Below, piece after piece: positions 7,620 through 15,706 of a DNA stretch of 64,000 nt (positions are counted from its first letter, which is position 1; each line of letters opens with the position of its first letter). Origin of the DNA: Radiobacillus deserti (GTDB taxonomy: Bacteria > Bacillota > Bacilli > Bacillales > Amphibacillaceae); NCBI RefSeq assembly GCF_007301515.1, contig NZ_CP041666.1, positions 1,240,001-1,304,000 on the forward strand, given 5' to 3'. The translations under genes were made by a program, and so were the position numbers. The notes below the pieces were generated by a model. That model worked only from the letters and a program-made list of their open reading frames with translations, had not been told where the DNA came from and searched no databases.

Positions 7620-8805
7620 AAGCTACCTTCCTACTCTTCCATAACAAGCCTACATAAATTATCATGGAAATAAATACCGAAAATGCGGATGTTACATAAA
7701 TGATGTTGTAACCAAATGAATGAGCAATAACACCAAACGACATCGCCCCAATCCCTACCCCCATATCAAAGAAGGAGAAGAACGTTGCGTTCGCCATTCC
7801 TTTTCGGTGCGGCGGTGCTTTGTCTACAGACCAAGCTTGTAAGGCTGGTTGTACGGTACCGAATCCCAATCCGTATAATCCAGCTGCAATGAATAGGACG
7901 AAAGAATTTGGTAGCCAAACTAATAGAATCATGGCGCTAAGAATCAGAAGTGTACCAGGTAAGAACACCACAATGTGCCCTTTTCTATCGTAAAGCTGTC
8001 CAGCAAACGAACGAGATAGCATCAAGAACACAGCATAGACAAGAAAGTAAATCTCAATCCCTTCTACTCCTTCTTGAGCAGTGTACAACGGTAAGAAGGA
8101 TGCAATCCCACCAAACGTAACAGTAATAAAAAATAGTAGAATGGATGGCTCAATTGCAGTTTTTTCAAATATATCAAATTTCATTGGAACTGATTTATGC
8201 TCGGATTGTTCCACTTTCTTATATTTAATAAAAGAAGATAATATTAACGCAATGAGCCCCATTACTGCACAAAGTAAAAACAGCTGGAGAAAGGATATTC
8301 TTTCTACTAAGTATAAACCGAGTGCTGGCCCAAAGGCTAAGGCGATATTCCCGGAAAGTCCAAAGTATCCCATACCTTCCCCACGACGTTTGGGAGGAAT
8401 CAAATCCGTGGCAATTGTACCGGTCGCTGTAGTGGAAAAGCCCCAGCCAATTCCTTGTACGACTCGCATCGCAAATAATAAAAAAATGCTCGCAATAAAA
8501 GCAAAAGAACCAACGGAAAGAACAAAAATGGCTAGACCTAACATATAAACGAATTGTCTCCCTTTTGATTCAAGGGCATGTCCAGCGTATGGACGAAAAA
8601 TGAGTGCAGAAAACGTGAAGATTCCAACGATCAATCCGATTAATTGATCACTTCCACCGAGGTGTTGAACGAAAAGTGGTAGTGTTGGAAGTGTCATTTG
8701 GAAACCTAGAAAAATAAAAAAATTTGCCATTACAATAAGGGCAAAGTCTTTTGTCCAGATTCTTTCTTTTTTTATCTTAACTTGTGTATTAGCTATATCA
8801 GTCAT
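7618..8805 (-). CDS. MFS transporter
   Basis: A 395-residue major facilitator with about 12 membrane helices. Recognisable elements are GGSDQLIGLIVGIFTFSALIF near the N-terminus, the loop 2-3 motif in RPYAGHALESKGRQ, RVVQGIGWGFSTTATGT in helix 4-5, and PPHRKGMANATFF in the second half. It is of the drug-efflux or metabolite-export type (YfmO/YwoG-like); the substrate is not evident. It is monocistronic, convergent with the preceding MFS gene but not closely similar to it. Confidence 0.85.
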   Translation of the reverse strand: MTDIANTQVKIKKERIWTKDFALIVMANFFIFLGFQMTLPTLPLFVQHLGGSDQLIGLIVGIFTFSALIFRPYAGHALESKGRQFVYMLGLAIFVLSVGSFAFIASIFLLFAMRVVQGIGWGFSTTATGTIATDLIPPKRRGEGMGYFGLSGNIALAFGPALGLYLVERISFLQLFLLCAVMGLIALILSSFIKYKKVEQSEHKSVPMKFDIFEKTAIEPSILLFFITVTFGGIASFLPLYTAQEGVEGIEIYFLVYAVFLMLSRSFAGQLYDRKGHIVVFLPGTLLILSAMILLVWLPNSFVLFIAAGLYGLGFGTVQPALQAWSVDKAPPHRKGMANATFFSFFDMGVGIGAMSFGVIAHSFGYNIIYVTSAFSVFISMIIYVGLLWKSRKVA

Positions 8806-8954
8806 TGTTATCCAGACCTTTCTTTCGAGAATCGAAGTATATTATACACCTTTCCTATATGTATGGGAAGCTTTAGTACTTACCTTATTTTTCCCTAATG
8901 GTATAAAATACATGTATGAGCAAAATCATTCGGAAATAAAAAAGGAGAATAACT

Positions 8955-9485
8955 GTGGAATATACGATTAGACAAGAGAAGGCTGAGGATGAATTAGCTA
9001 TCAGAGCACTCCATAAAAAGGCGTTTCATAATGAAGGCAAGGAAGCAGATCTAGTAGATGCAATCAGAGCGTCCACTTATTTTGTTCCGGAACTATCTCT
9101 GGTCGCAGATTCTCATGTGGAAGGAGTAATTGGTCATATTTTATTTAGCAAAATTATTCTTGAAACGGAGTTAATCGCAAAACAAACGCTTGGGCTGGCA
9201 CCTATGGCAGTTCTACCAGAATTCCAGTATAAAGGCATTGGCTCGGCTTTAGTCCGAAGAGGATTGGAAGTTTGTAAAGAAGAAGGGTATGAGCATGTAT
9301 TCGTTCTTGGTCATCCAAACTTTTATCCGAAGTTTGGTTTTGTACCTGCATCCTCACTAGGCGTTGAAGCTCCTTTTCCAGTCCCAGATGAAGCATTCAT
9401 GGGATTAGAATTAAGAAAAGGAGCATTAAAAGGAGTGGAGGGAGAGATAGTCTATCCTCCAGCTTTTCAATCTGTTACACCGTGA
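8955..9485 (+). CDS. GNAT family N-acetyltransferase (YhbS-like)
   Basis: A 176-residue acetyltransferase using acetyl-CoA; the acceptor is unknown. The GNAT fold is visible from the N-terminal YTIRQEKAEDELAIRALH, the beta strand GLAPMAVLPEFQ and the acetyl-CoA loop YKGIGSALVRRGLE. The ending HPNFYPKFGFVPAS is typical of the YhbS group. The start is GTG with AAAGGAG 7 bp upstream. It is followed after 100 bp by a HAD phosphatase on the same strand, so the two may be co-transcribed. Confidence 0.88.
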   Translation: MEYTIRQEKAEDELAIRALHKKAFHNEGKEADLVDAIRASTYFVPELSLVADSHVEGVIGHILFSKIILETELIAKQTLGLAPMAVLPEFQYKGIGSALVRRGLEVCKEEGYEHVFVLGHPNFYPKFGFVPASSLGVEAPFPVPDEAFMGLELRKGALKGVEGEIVYPPAFQSVTP

Positions 9486-9585
9486 AAATTAGTACTACCA
9501 CACTTGAATGAGAGCCAAAAAGGTATGGAGAAGGAAAGTCTATACACCTACAAACTCCTTCCCATCCATGGCTGGAGGTGTTGTA

Positions 9586-10242
9586 ATGGAAATAAAAGCT
9601 ATTTTATTTGATTTGGACGGAACATTATTAGATAGGGATGCCTCTGTTCAGAAATTTATAGATGCTCAGTTTGATCGTTATCAGCTAGGACTATACCCTC
9701 TATCGAAAAGGAAGTTCACGCAAAGATTTCTAGAATTAGAAGAAAGAGGATATGTTTGGAAAGATAAGGTCTATCAACAAATAGTAGCTGAAAGTAACCT
9801 ATCCAAAGTAACTTGGGAAGAATTATTAAAGGATTACGTCAAGCAATTTCACAGGAGTTGTGTACCATTTCCTAATCTCCATCAAACATTAGAAAAGCTA
9901 ACCCATCAAGGGTTAAAACTGGGGATGATTACAAATGGTAAAGATCCATTTCAATGGAATAATATTCGATTCTTAAAAATAGAGACATATTTTGATACAA
10001 TTCTGATCTCCGAGAGGGAAAAAATAAAAAAACCAAACCCGTTAATCTTCCAACGAGCACTCAATCAGATGGAGGTTCAACCGTCAGAAGCCTATTATGT
10101 AGGGGACCACCCCAAAAATGACATAGATGGAGCTAGAAATGTCGGTATGAAGACAATCTGGATGAAAACGGCTAATGTTGAAGTGCCAAAGGCTGATCTA
10201 GTAATAGAAGATTTAATAGAAATAACACGAGTGTTTCATTAA
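9586..10242 (+). CDS. HAD superfamily hydrolase, subfamily IA
   Basis: A 218-residue phosphatase-like enzyme. Motif I is LFDLDGTLLD (the first Asp is the nucleophile), motif II is MITNG, motif III contains KKPNPLIF and motif IV is VGDHPKNDIDGA. A helical cap lies between motifs I and II. An upstream in-frame ATG at 9508 exists, but GGAGGTG lies 5 bp before the ATG at 9586 and the protein then starts cleanly at MEIKAILFDLDGT, so the shorter form is chosen. The substrate is unknown; such enzymes remove phosphate from small metabolites. Confidence 0.88.
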   Translation: MEIKAILFDLDGTLLDRDASVQKFIDAQFDRYQLGLYPLSKRKFTQRFLELEERGYVWKDKVYQQIVAESNLSKVTWEELLKDYVKQFHRSCVPFPNLHQTLEKLTHQGLKLGMITNGKDPFQWNNIRFLKIETYFDTILISEREKIKKPNPLIFQRALNQMEVQPSEAYYVGDHPKNDIDGARNVGMKTIWMKTANVEVPKADLVIEDLIEITRVFH

Positions 10243-10313
10243 GTGGCGTTGTATAATGAAGGTAGGCAAGCAAAAAATGAGTGCAGTAATCTACATAAAC
10301 TGGAGGGTTTTAC

Positions 10314-11750
10314 ATGGCAAATACGAAATTTCCAAAAGGATTTCTTTGGGGTGGTGCTACCGCGGCTAACCAAATAGAAGGTGCATACTTAGAAGATGGA
10401 AAAGGATTAACGACGGTCGATTTGATGCCAATCGGCAAGAACCGATTTAATGTTTTGTTAGGAAATATCGATTCTCTTACACCGAAGGAAAATGAGTTTT
10501 ATCCGTCTCATGAAGCTATAGACTTTTATCATCGTTATAAAGAGGACATTGCGTTGTTTGCTGAGATGGGTTTTAAGAGCTTCCGGATGTCAATTGCCTG
10601 GACTAGAATTTTTCCTAATGGGGATGATGAATCACCGAACGAAAAGGGCTTGCAATTTTATGATGACGTATTTGATGAATTGAGAAAATATAATATTGAG
10701 CCTGTTGTGACTACTTGTCACTTTGATGTACCGGTGGCGGTTATTGAAAAATATAACGGTTGGAAAAATCGGAAAATGGTCGATCTGTATGAGCGATACA
10801 CACGTACGATTTTTAATCGTTACAAGGATAAAGTGAAATATTGGATGACGTTCAATGAAATTAATATGTTGTTACATCTTCCCTTTGTAGGTGCAGGAAT
10901 TGTTCTAGAAGAAGGTGAAAATAAATTACAAACCTTGTATCAAGCGGCTCATCATCAGTTAGTAGCTAGCGCCCTAGCTGTAAAAGCTTGTCATGAGATT
11001 ATTCCAGATGCACAAATCGGATGTATGCTTGCAGCTGGGTCTACCTACCCTTATACAAGTAATCCAGACGATGTGTGGGAGGCGATGACAAGGGACCGAG
11101 AATCATTCTTCTTTATCGATGTCCAATCTCGTGGAGAATACCCAGGCTATGCGAAGCGATTCTTTAAAGATAATAACATCCACATCGAAATGGAAGATTG
11201 GGATGAAGATATACTTCGGGAACATACGGTTGACTATATTGGCTTTAGCTATTACGCAAGTCGTTGTATAAGTACGGATCCAGATATATTAGGTGATCAA
11301 ACGGAAGGAAATGTCTTCGCTTCCGTGAAAAATCCTTACCTAACAACGTCAGAATGGGGCTGGACGATTGACCCGAAAGGTCTCCGTATTACGGCAAATC
11401 AATTGTATGACCGTTATCAAAAACCATTATTTATCGTGGAAAATGGATTAGGAGCTGTGGACATCCCAGAAGCAGATGGATCGGTAAATGATGATTATCG
11501 TATAGACTATTTAAGAGCTCACTTCGAAGAGATGGCAGAAGCTATTGAGGATGGGGTGGAAATTATCGGATACACAAGTTGGGGCCCAATTGATTTAGTG
11601 AGTGCGAGTACTGGAGAAATGAAAAAACGTTACGGATATATTTATGTTGATAAGGATAATGATGGAAATGGAACACTCCAAAGAAGTAAAAAGAAAAGCT
11701 TTGATTGGTATAAAAAAGTAATCGCATCAAATGGTGTTGATTTAGCGTAA
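10314..11750 (+). CDS. Glycoside hydrolase family 1, 6-phospho-beta-glucosidase type
   Basis: A 478-residue cytoplasmic TIM-barrel enzyme. The N-terminal GH1 signature is FLWGGATAANQIEGAY, the acid/base is E182 in TFNEIN and the nucleophile is E376 in IVENGLG. The C-terminal STGEMKKRYGYIYVD matches the Ser-Lys-Tyr loop that binds the 6-phosphate, favouring phospho-beta-glucosides over free glucosides. No PTS permease lies beside it, so the sugar phosphate must come from a transporter encoded elsewhere. A strong terminator follows, and the next gene is a PfkB sugar kinase with its own promoter. Confidence 0.9.
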   Translation: MANTKFPKGFLWGGATAANQIEGAYLEDGKGLTTVDLMPIGKNRFNVLLGNIDSLTPKENEFYPSHEAIDFYHRYKEDIALFAEMGFKSFRMSIAWTRIFPNGDDESPNEKGLQFYDDVFDELRKYNIEPVVTTCHFDVPVAVIEKYNGWKNRKMVDLYERYTRTIFNRYKDKVKYWMTFNEINMLLHLPFVGAGIVLEEGENKLQTLYQAAHHQLVASALAVKACHEIIPDAQIGCMLAAGSTYPYTSNPDDVWEAMTRDRESFFFIDVQSRGEYPGYAKRFFKDNNIHIEMEDWDEDILREHTVDYIGFSYYASRCISTDPDILGDQTEGNVFASVKNPYLTTSEWGWTIDPKGLRITANQLYDRYQKPLFIVENGLGAVDIPEADGSVNDDYRIDYLRAHFEEMAEAIEDGVEIIGYTSWGPIDLVSASTGEMKKRYGYIYVDKDNDGNGTLQRSKKKSFDWYKKVIASNGVDLA

Positions 11751-11755
11751 TGATG

Positions 11756-11791
11756 AGAGTACTTCGTTCAATTAGCGAAGTACTCTTTTTT
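11756..11791 (+). terminator. Intrinsic terminator after the GH1 gene
   Basis: A perfect 11-bp stem (11756-11766 with 11776-11786), 9-nt loop and T-run. It separates the glucosidase transcript from the sugar kinase. Confidence 0.85.
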
Positions 11792-11797
11792 TATGTT

Positions 11798-11820
11798 GTG
11801 AAACGCTTACACGCTATAAT
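11798..11820 (+). promoter_or_regulatory. Sugar kinase promoter with cre-like half site
   Basis: A consensus -10 TATAAT lies at 11815-11820. Overlapping its upstream spacer is GAAACGCTTACAC, whose right half fits a CcpA cre site while the left half does not. Catabolite control of the kinase is plausible but the match is incomplete. Confidence 0.35.
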
Positions 11821-11870
11821 ACAATAGAATTAAAACAGGGATTAATCTCACTTAGGAAAGGGAGTAGAAC

Positions 11871-12821
11871 ATGTTAGATGTTATTACAATTGGGGATGCT
11901 TTAGTTACCTTTAATCCCACTTCGAAAGGACCGATGCGATTTGTTCACTCGTTTGAAAGAAAAGTGGGTGGCGCGGAGTTAAACCTGGCAATTGGTTGTG
12001 CAAGGCTCGGTTTAAGAACGGGTTGGATTAGTGCTTTAGGAAATGATGAGTTTGGAAAGCATATTCTTCATTTTGCTCGAGGAGAAGGAATAGATACAAC
12101 CGAAGTAAAGCTAGTGGATGGACATCCTACTTCTATTTATTTTAAAGAAATTCTGGAGGATGGGACGGGGAGAAACTTTTATTACCGGAATAACTCTCCC
12201 ACATTAACGATGACTCCAGAATCGCTGAACGCTTCATATATTCAACATGCAAAAATCCTTCATATTACCGGAGTATTCTCTGCCATTCACGATCAAAATC
12301 CATCTATATTAAAACATGCAATAAAAACGGCGAAAGATCATGGATTACTTGTATCGTTAGATCCAAACATTCGTTTGAAATTGTGGAGTAAGGAAAAAGC
12401 AAAAGAAACCTTGCTTAGTTATTTGCCACATACAGACATTCTTCTTACAGGCGACGAAGAAGCAGAGCTTTTATTTGGTACGTCGACAGATGAAGGCATT
12501 CAATTAGCGTGTAAAGCATTTGGAATTGAAACAATCGCCATTAAAAAGGGAGAACGAGGAGCAGCAGCCTTTCATAAGGGAGAATATGTCAAAGCAAATC
12601 CTGTACCAGCAAAAAAGGTCGTCGATACAGTAGGTGCTGGGGATGGATTTAATGCGGGCTTTTTATATGGATTTCTTCAAAATTGGGATTTACAAAAAAC
12701 GTTAAAGCTTGCGGCAACGATTGGATCCATGGTTGTAAGCGTTTCTGGCGATAATGAAGGCCTCCCTTTCCTAGAGGACGTTCAAGTACAATTGGGAGAA
12801 AAGAAACAAATTGAAAGATAA
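11871..12821 (+). CDS. PfkB family sugar kinase (2-keto-3-deoxygluconate kinase-like)
   Basis: A 316-residue ribokinase-fold carbohydrate kinase. The N-terminal sugar-binding motif is KVGGAELNLAIGCARLG and the C-terminal ATP/catalytic motif is DTVGAGDGFNAGF, with the GAGD aspartate as base. The start ITIGDALVTFNP and the pattern of the middle resemble 2-keto-3-deoxygluconate kinases, but fructokinase cannot be excluded. GGAAAGGGAG precedes the ATG. It may act in the same sugar-use pathway as the adjacent 6-phospho-beta-glucosidase, although a terminator separates the two. Confidence 0.85.
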   Translation: MLDVITIGDALVTFNPTSKGPMRFVHSFERKVGGAELNLAIGCARLGLRTGWISALGNDEFGKHILHFARGEGIDTTEVKLVDGHPTSIYFKEILEDGTGRNFYYRNNSPTLTMTPESLNASYIQHAKILHITGVFSAIHDQNPSILKHAIKTAKDHGLLVSLDPNIRLKLWSKEKAKETLLSYLPHTDILLTGDEEAELLFGTSTDEGIQLACKAFGIETIAIKKGERGAAAFHKGEYVKANPVPAKKVVDTVGAGDGFNAGFLYGFLQNWDLQKTLKLAATIGSMVVSVSGDNEGLPFLEDVQVQLGEKKQIER

Positions 12822-12872
12822 GCCTAATCCAATATTTTCAAGACGTCAACCCAGTCAGAATTCTAGGTGTTA

Positions 12873-12901
12873 CATATAGTAATATTAACTTAACAAGGTT
12901 A
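12873..12901 (+). promoter_or_regulatory. Candidate sporulation promoter of first YjcZ gene
   Basis: CATATAGTA at 12873 fits the -10 of mother-cell sigma factors (CATANNNTA). It is followed at once by ATATTAAC and CAAGGTTA. The same arrangement, in the same register, precedes the second YjcZ gene at 14196-14224. A clear -35 was not seen. Confidence 0.45.
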
Positions 12902-12982
12902 ACTATTAAAATATTGCCAGAATCCACATTCATTATCCAGAGGAATGCTCATATTCCTCATCCAAGATAAGGAGGTGAGATA

Positions 12983-13093
12983 ATGAGCTACGGATTTTCT
13001 TGGGGTAACGACAGCTTTATTCTATTAGTAGTCTTGTTTGTCTTGCTTGTTATCGTAGGTAATAGCTATCCTATGGGATGGGGAGGATATTAA
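12983..13093 (+). CDS. YjcZ family sporulation peptide
   Basis: A 36-residue peptide: a short polar start (MSYGFSWGNDSF), one hydrophobic helix of Ile, Leu and Val, and a Gly/Tyr-rich end (GWGGY). This is the pattern of the YjcZ/sporulation-peptide family found only in spore-formers, whose members are produced in the mother cell or spore. GGAGGTGAG lies 5 bp before the ATG. A close paralogue lies at 14291-14407, and the two share an upstream element. The precise role is unknown. Confidence 0.9.
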   Translation: MSYGFSWGNDSFILLVVLFVLLVIVGNSYPMGWGGY

Positions 13094-13111
13094 TATTCTC
13101 TCTAGAGGAAC

Positions 13112-13140
13112 AAAAGCCACTCTTGGGGAGGGTGGCTTTT
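13112..13140. terminator. Intrinsic terminator
   Basis: A 9-bp perfect stem (13112-13120 with 13132-13140) with A and T ends. It follows the YjcZ gene and also faces the 3' end of the convergent HAD gene. Confidence 0.75.
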
Positions 13141-13167
13141 CAATATGCAAAATTCAATTGAAGGATT

Positions 13168-14025
13168 CTAATGCTTTAAGTTTTCTTCTATTGCATGTGC
13201 TACACCATGCTCAAGATTGCTTTTTGTAACAAAATCACTTACTTGTTTAATTTCCTCATCAGCGTTCCCCATTGCGACCCCAATTCCGGCAGCTCGTAAC
13301 ATGGAAACATCATTATAGTTGTCACCAATGGCCATTACATCTTTCATACTTATGCCGATGTCTTTCGCAAATAGCTCAAGCGCAATTCCTTTTTGAGCAT
13401 CGGGGTGATTGAATTCTAAATTATCAAATCCTGAAGAAGTGATTGCTACTCCTTGCTCGTCAGCAAGATCATCACGGATACTTTGTAATGTTTCGTCAGT
13501 TGTGGAAAATGCCAATAATTTAAATATTTCAATGTCCGTTCTATTTATAAGTTGCTCGTAATCTTCTATAATTGTAATTTCTTCTTCTTGAAATCTTTTT
13601 TGGGCATGCTGTTTCACATCTTCCTCTTGTAATTCGGGGTTTGCGGACATCATGATATCTACCATAACGTTAAGAAAATCATCTCGACTGCTTGAAAATC
13701 CACCATGGTTTGTGAAAAGCTCAAAGTACGCCCCCATACTCCGACAGGCTTCAACTATGTTCATGACAACATTTTTTTCTAAGGAAACACTCCGAACTAA
13801 TTTTCCTTCAACCGTATATATTTGAGCGCCGTTTAAACAAATCACAGGGGCAACTAATCCTACATCTGCTAAAGGCTTTCGAGCAGAATTGTATGATCTA
13901 CCGGTTGCTACCACAAGCTTCACACCTTGCTGCTGTGCTTTCTTTATGGCCTCAGCATTTTCTTTACTGATTTTGTGATCCCCATTTAATAACGTTCCAT
14001 CTAAGTCCGTTGCGATTAATTTCAT
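13168..14025 (-). CDS. Cof-type HAD-IIB family phosphatase
   Basis: A 285-residue HAD hydrolase of the Cof/YwpJ group. Motif I is LIATDLDGTLL, motif II VVATGRSY and motif IV AIGDNYNDVSML, with a large alpha/beta C2 cap between. These enzymes dephosphorylate sugar phosphates or flavin nucleotides. The reading frame could extend upstream to 14085, but AAGGAGA lies before the ATG at 14025 and the family normally begins MKLIATDLDG, so the shorter start is used. It is encoded between the two YjcZ peptide genes. Confidence 0.9.
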   Translation of the reverse strand: MKLIATDLDGTLLNGDHKISKENAEAIKKAQQQGVKLVVATGRSYNSARKPLADVGLVAPVICLNGAQIYTVEGKLVRSVSLEKNVVMNIVEACRSMGAYFELFTNHGGFSSSRDDFLNVMVDIMMSANPELQEEDVKQHAQKRFQEEEITIIEDYEQLINRTDIEIFKLLAFSTTDETLQSIRDDLADEQGVAITSSGFDNLEFNHPDAQKGIALELFAKDIGISMKDVMAIGDNYNDVSMLRAAGIGVAMGNADEEIKQVSDFVTKSNLEHGVAHAIEENLKH

Positions 14026-14195
14026 AAAAAGTCTCCTTATCTCTATATGTACATGTATCTGTCTATAGTTTAACATGTTTTGCATCCTTTATATCTAAAT
14101 TACGATTTGCCTTTACAAAAAATAAATAAATATAGGTATGACCATTATTTTTCTTGTAAACCGGGCACTAACCTACCCGAAACAAGTCGTGAATA

Positions 14196-14224
14196 CATAC
14201 ATTGATATTAACCTTGCAAGGTAA
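14196..14224 (+). promoter_or_regulatory. Candidate sporulation promoter of second YjcZ gene
   Basis: CATACATTG at 14196 is followed by ATATTAAC and CAAGGTAA. It aligns without gaps to 12873-12901 upstream of the first YjcZ gene, and lies at a similar distance (66 versus 81 bp) from the start codon. Confidence 0.45.
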
Positions 14225-14290
14225 GGAAACAAATAATGAATACAGGAATAGACTGAACTCTTACCTTGTGCAGGAGGAGGTGAGCTTAGC

Positions 14291-14407
14291 ATGGGATACG
14301 CAGGAGGCGGATCTTGGGGCAACGATAGCTTCATTCTATTAGTAGTCCTATTCGTATTGCTTGTCATTGTTGGTAACAACTATCCAACAGGTGGATACGG
14401 TTACTAA
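14291..14407 (+). CDS. YjcZ family sporulation peptide (second copy)
   Basis: A 38-residue paralogue of the peptide at 12983-13093. The core SWGNDSFILLVVLFVLLVIV is identical; only the ends differ (MGYAGGG start and a GGYGY end). AGGAGGAGGTGAG precedes the ATG by about 7 bp. One hydrophobic helix anchors it in a membrane, presumably of the forespore or mother cell. A terminator follows directly, so it is monocistronic. Confidence 0.9.
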   Translation: MGYAGGGSWGNDSFILLVVLFVLLVIVGNNYPTGGYGY

Positions 14408-14423
14408 TATGAACTACAATATT

Positions 14424-14451
14424 AAAACCACTTCGATTGAAGTGGTTTTTC
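14424..14451 (+). terminator. Intrinsic terminator
   Basis: A perfect 11-bp stem (14424-14434 with 14439-14449), GATT loop and T-run, after the second YjcZ gene. Confidence 0.85.
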
Positions 14452-14516
14452 TTATATCCATTTTATTGCATTTTTAATATGATATAAGAAATAGAAGAGA
14501 AGTAGGGTGAGTAGAA

Positions 14517-15490
14517 ATGAAGGCAGTAATAATCGAGTGTTTTGGTGGTCCAGAAGTATTAACTTATAAGGAGGTTCCTATCCCTGAACCAGCAGAAGGA
14601 CAGGTGTTAATTAAAGTAGCAAGTACAAGTGTAAACTTTGCGGATATAAAGAATCGAAAAGGCACAAAGAAAAAAGGGACGTTTCCACTTTTGTTAGGTT
14701 TAGACACAGCTGGAACGGTAGAAAAGGTTGGGCCAGGGGTAACAGGATTGGTTCCAGGTCAACGAGTCCTTGCCTTTCCGGGGAATGGCTCCTATGCAGA
14801 GTATGTGGTTGCTGATTCTCAGCTTACCTTTCCAATTTCCGATTCATTAAGCTTTGAAATTGCGGCTGCAAGTCCAATTGTAAGCTTCTTATCTTATGCT
14901 TTATTGAAGAAAGTCGCTAGAATGGAAAAAGGAGAATCTATATTAGTTCACGCTGCAGCCGGTGGTGTAGGAACTACTGCAATCCAACTAGCTAAATATT
15001 TAGGAGCAAAACGAGTAATTGGAACTGTGGGGATATGCGTAAGGCTTCTGCTGCATTAGAGGCTGGTGCAGATGACGTGATTACATACGATGATTTTGCA
15101 GACCAAGTACAGGAGCTAACGTCTGAAAAAGGAGTCGACGTTATTCTCGATTCTATTTCTGGAGTAGTTTCAGAAGAAAGTATGAACTGCTTAGCGCCTT
15201 TTGGAAGATTGGTCCACTTTGGTAATTCTAGCGGTGTGGCTGGGAGCTTTCAAACAAAGGATCTTCATGCGAGTTGTAGATCTGTATTGGGCTTTAGTCT
15301 GGGTACAACAAGAAGCAAAAGACCGGAATTTATCGAAGACATTGCGAAGGAAGTCATTCCGCTTCTAGCAAGCGGTGTGATTAAGATGAAAATAGGACAT
15401 ACTTTTCCACTTCAAGAAGCAACAAGTGCACATGAATTAATGGAAAGTAGACAACATACAGGGAAAATATTATTAACGATGGATAACTAG
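14517..15490 (+). pseudogene. Quinone oxidoreductase (MDR family), single frameshift
   Basis: Together the two halves would encode about 324 residues of an NADPH:quinone reductase of the zinc-free medium-chain dehydrogenase family. The N-terminal half (14517-15032) has the GroES-like fold (VLIKVASTSVNFADIKNR, LGLDTAGTVEKVG) and the start of the Rossmann fold (HAAAGGVGTTAIQLAK). The rest continues in another frame from about 15033 (RKASAALEAGADDV to the end at 15490). Adding one G to the run at 15029-15032 restores the whole frame. So the gene has lost one base in a homopolymer, or this is a sequencing error. Confidence 0.8.
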
Positions 15491-15706
15491 GAAAATCTCT
15501 AGTTATTTTTTTATAAACCGGTATAGTATTATCTCCGCATGCTTTCTCATTTCAATAGAACCATTTACACATCTTACATTCTATCAAACGGAAGATTTTA
15601 GTAGAAAGCTTGGGTCATTTCTATCGTTTTTGTTTCATTTCCTCTTTCATACTTAAGACCGTGCTATAATGAGCACGAAAAAAATAAAAAGGGGAGGGAA
15701 CAAGGA

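Noticed and set aside
8081..8548. 155-codon plus-strand ORF opposite the second MFS gene
   Set aside because: Shadow of the MFS coding sequence; composition rich in Lys, Pro and Ser is an artefact of the complementary frame.
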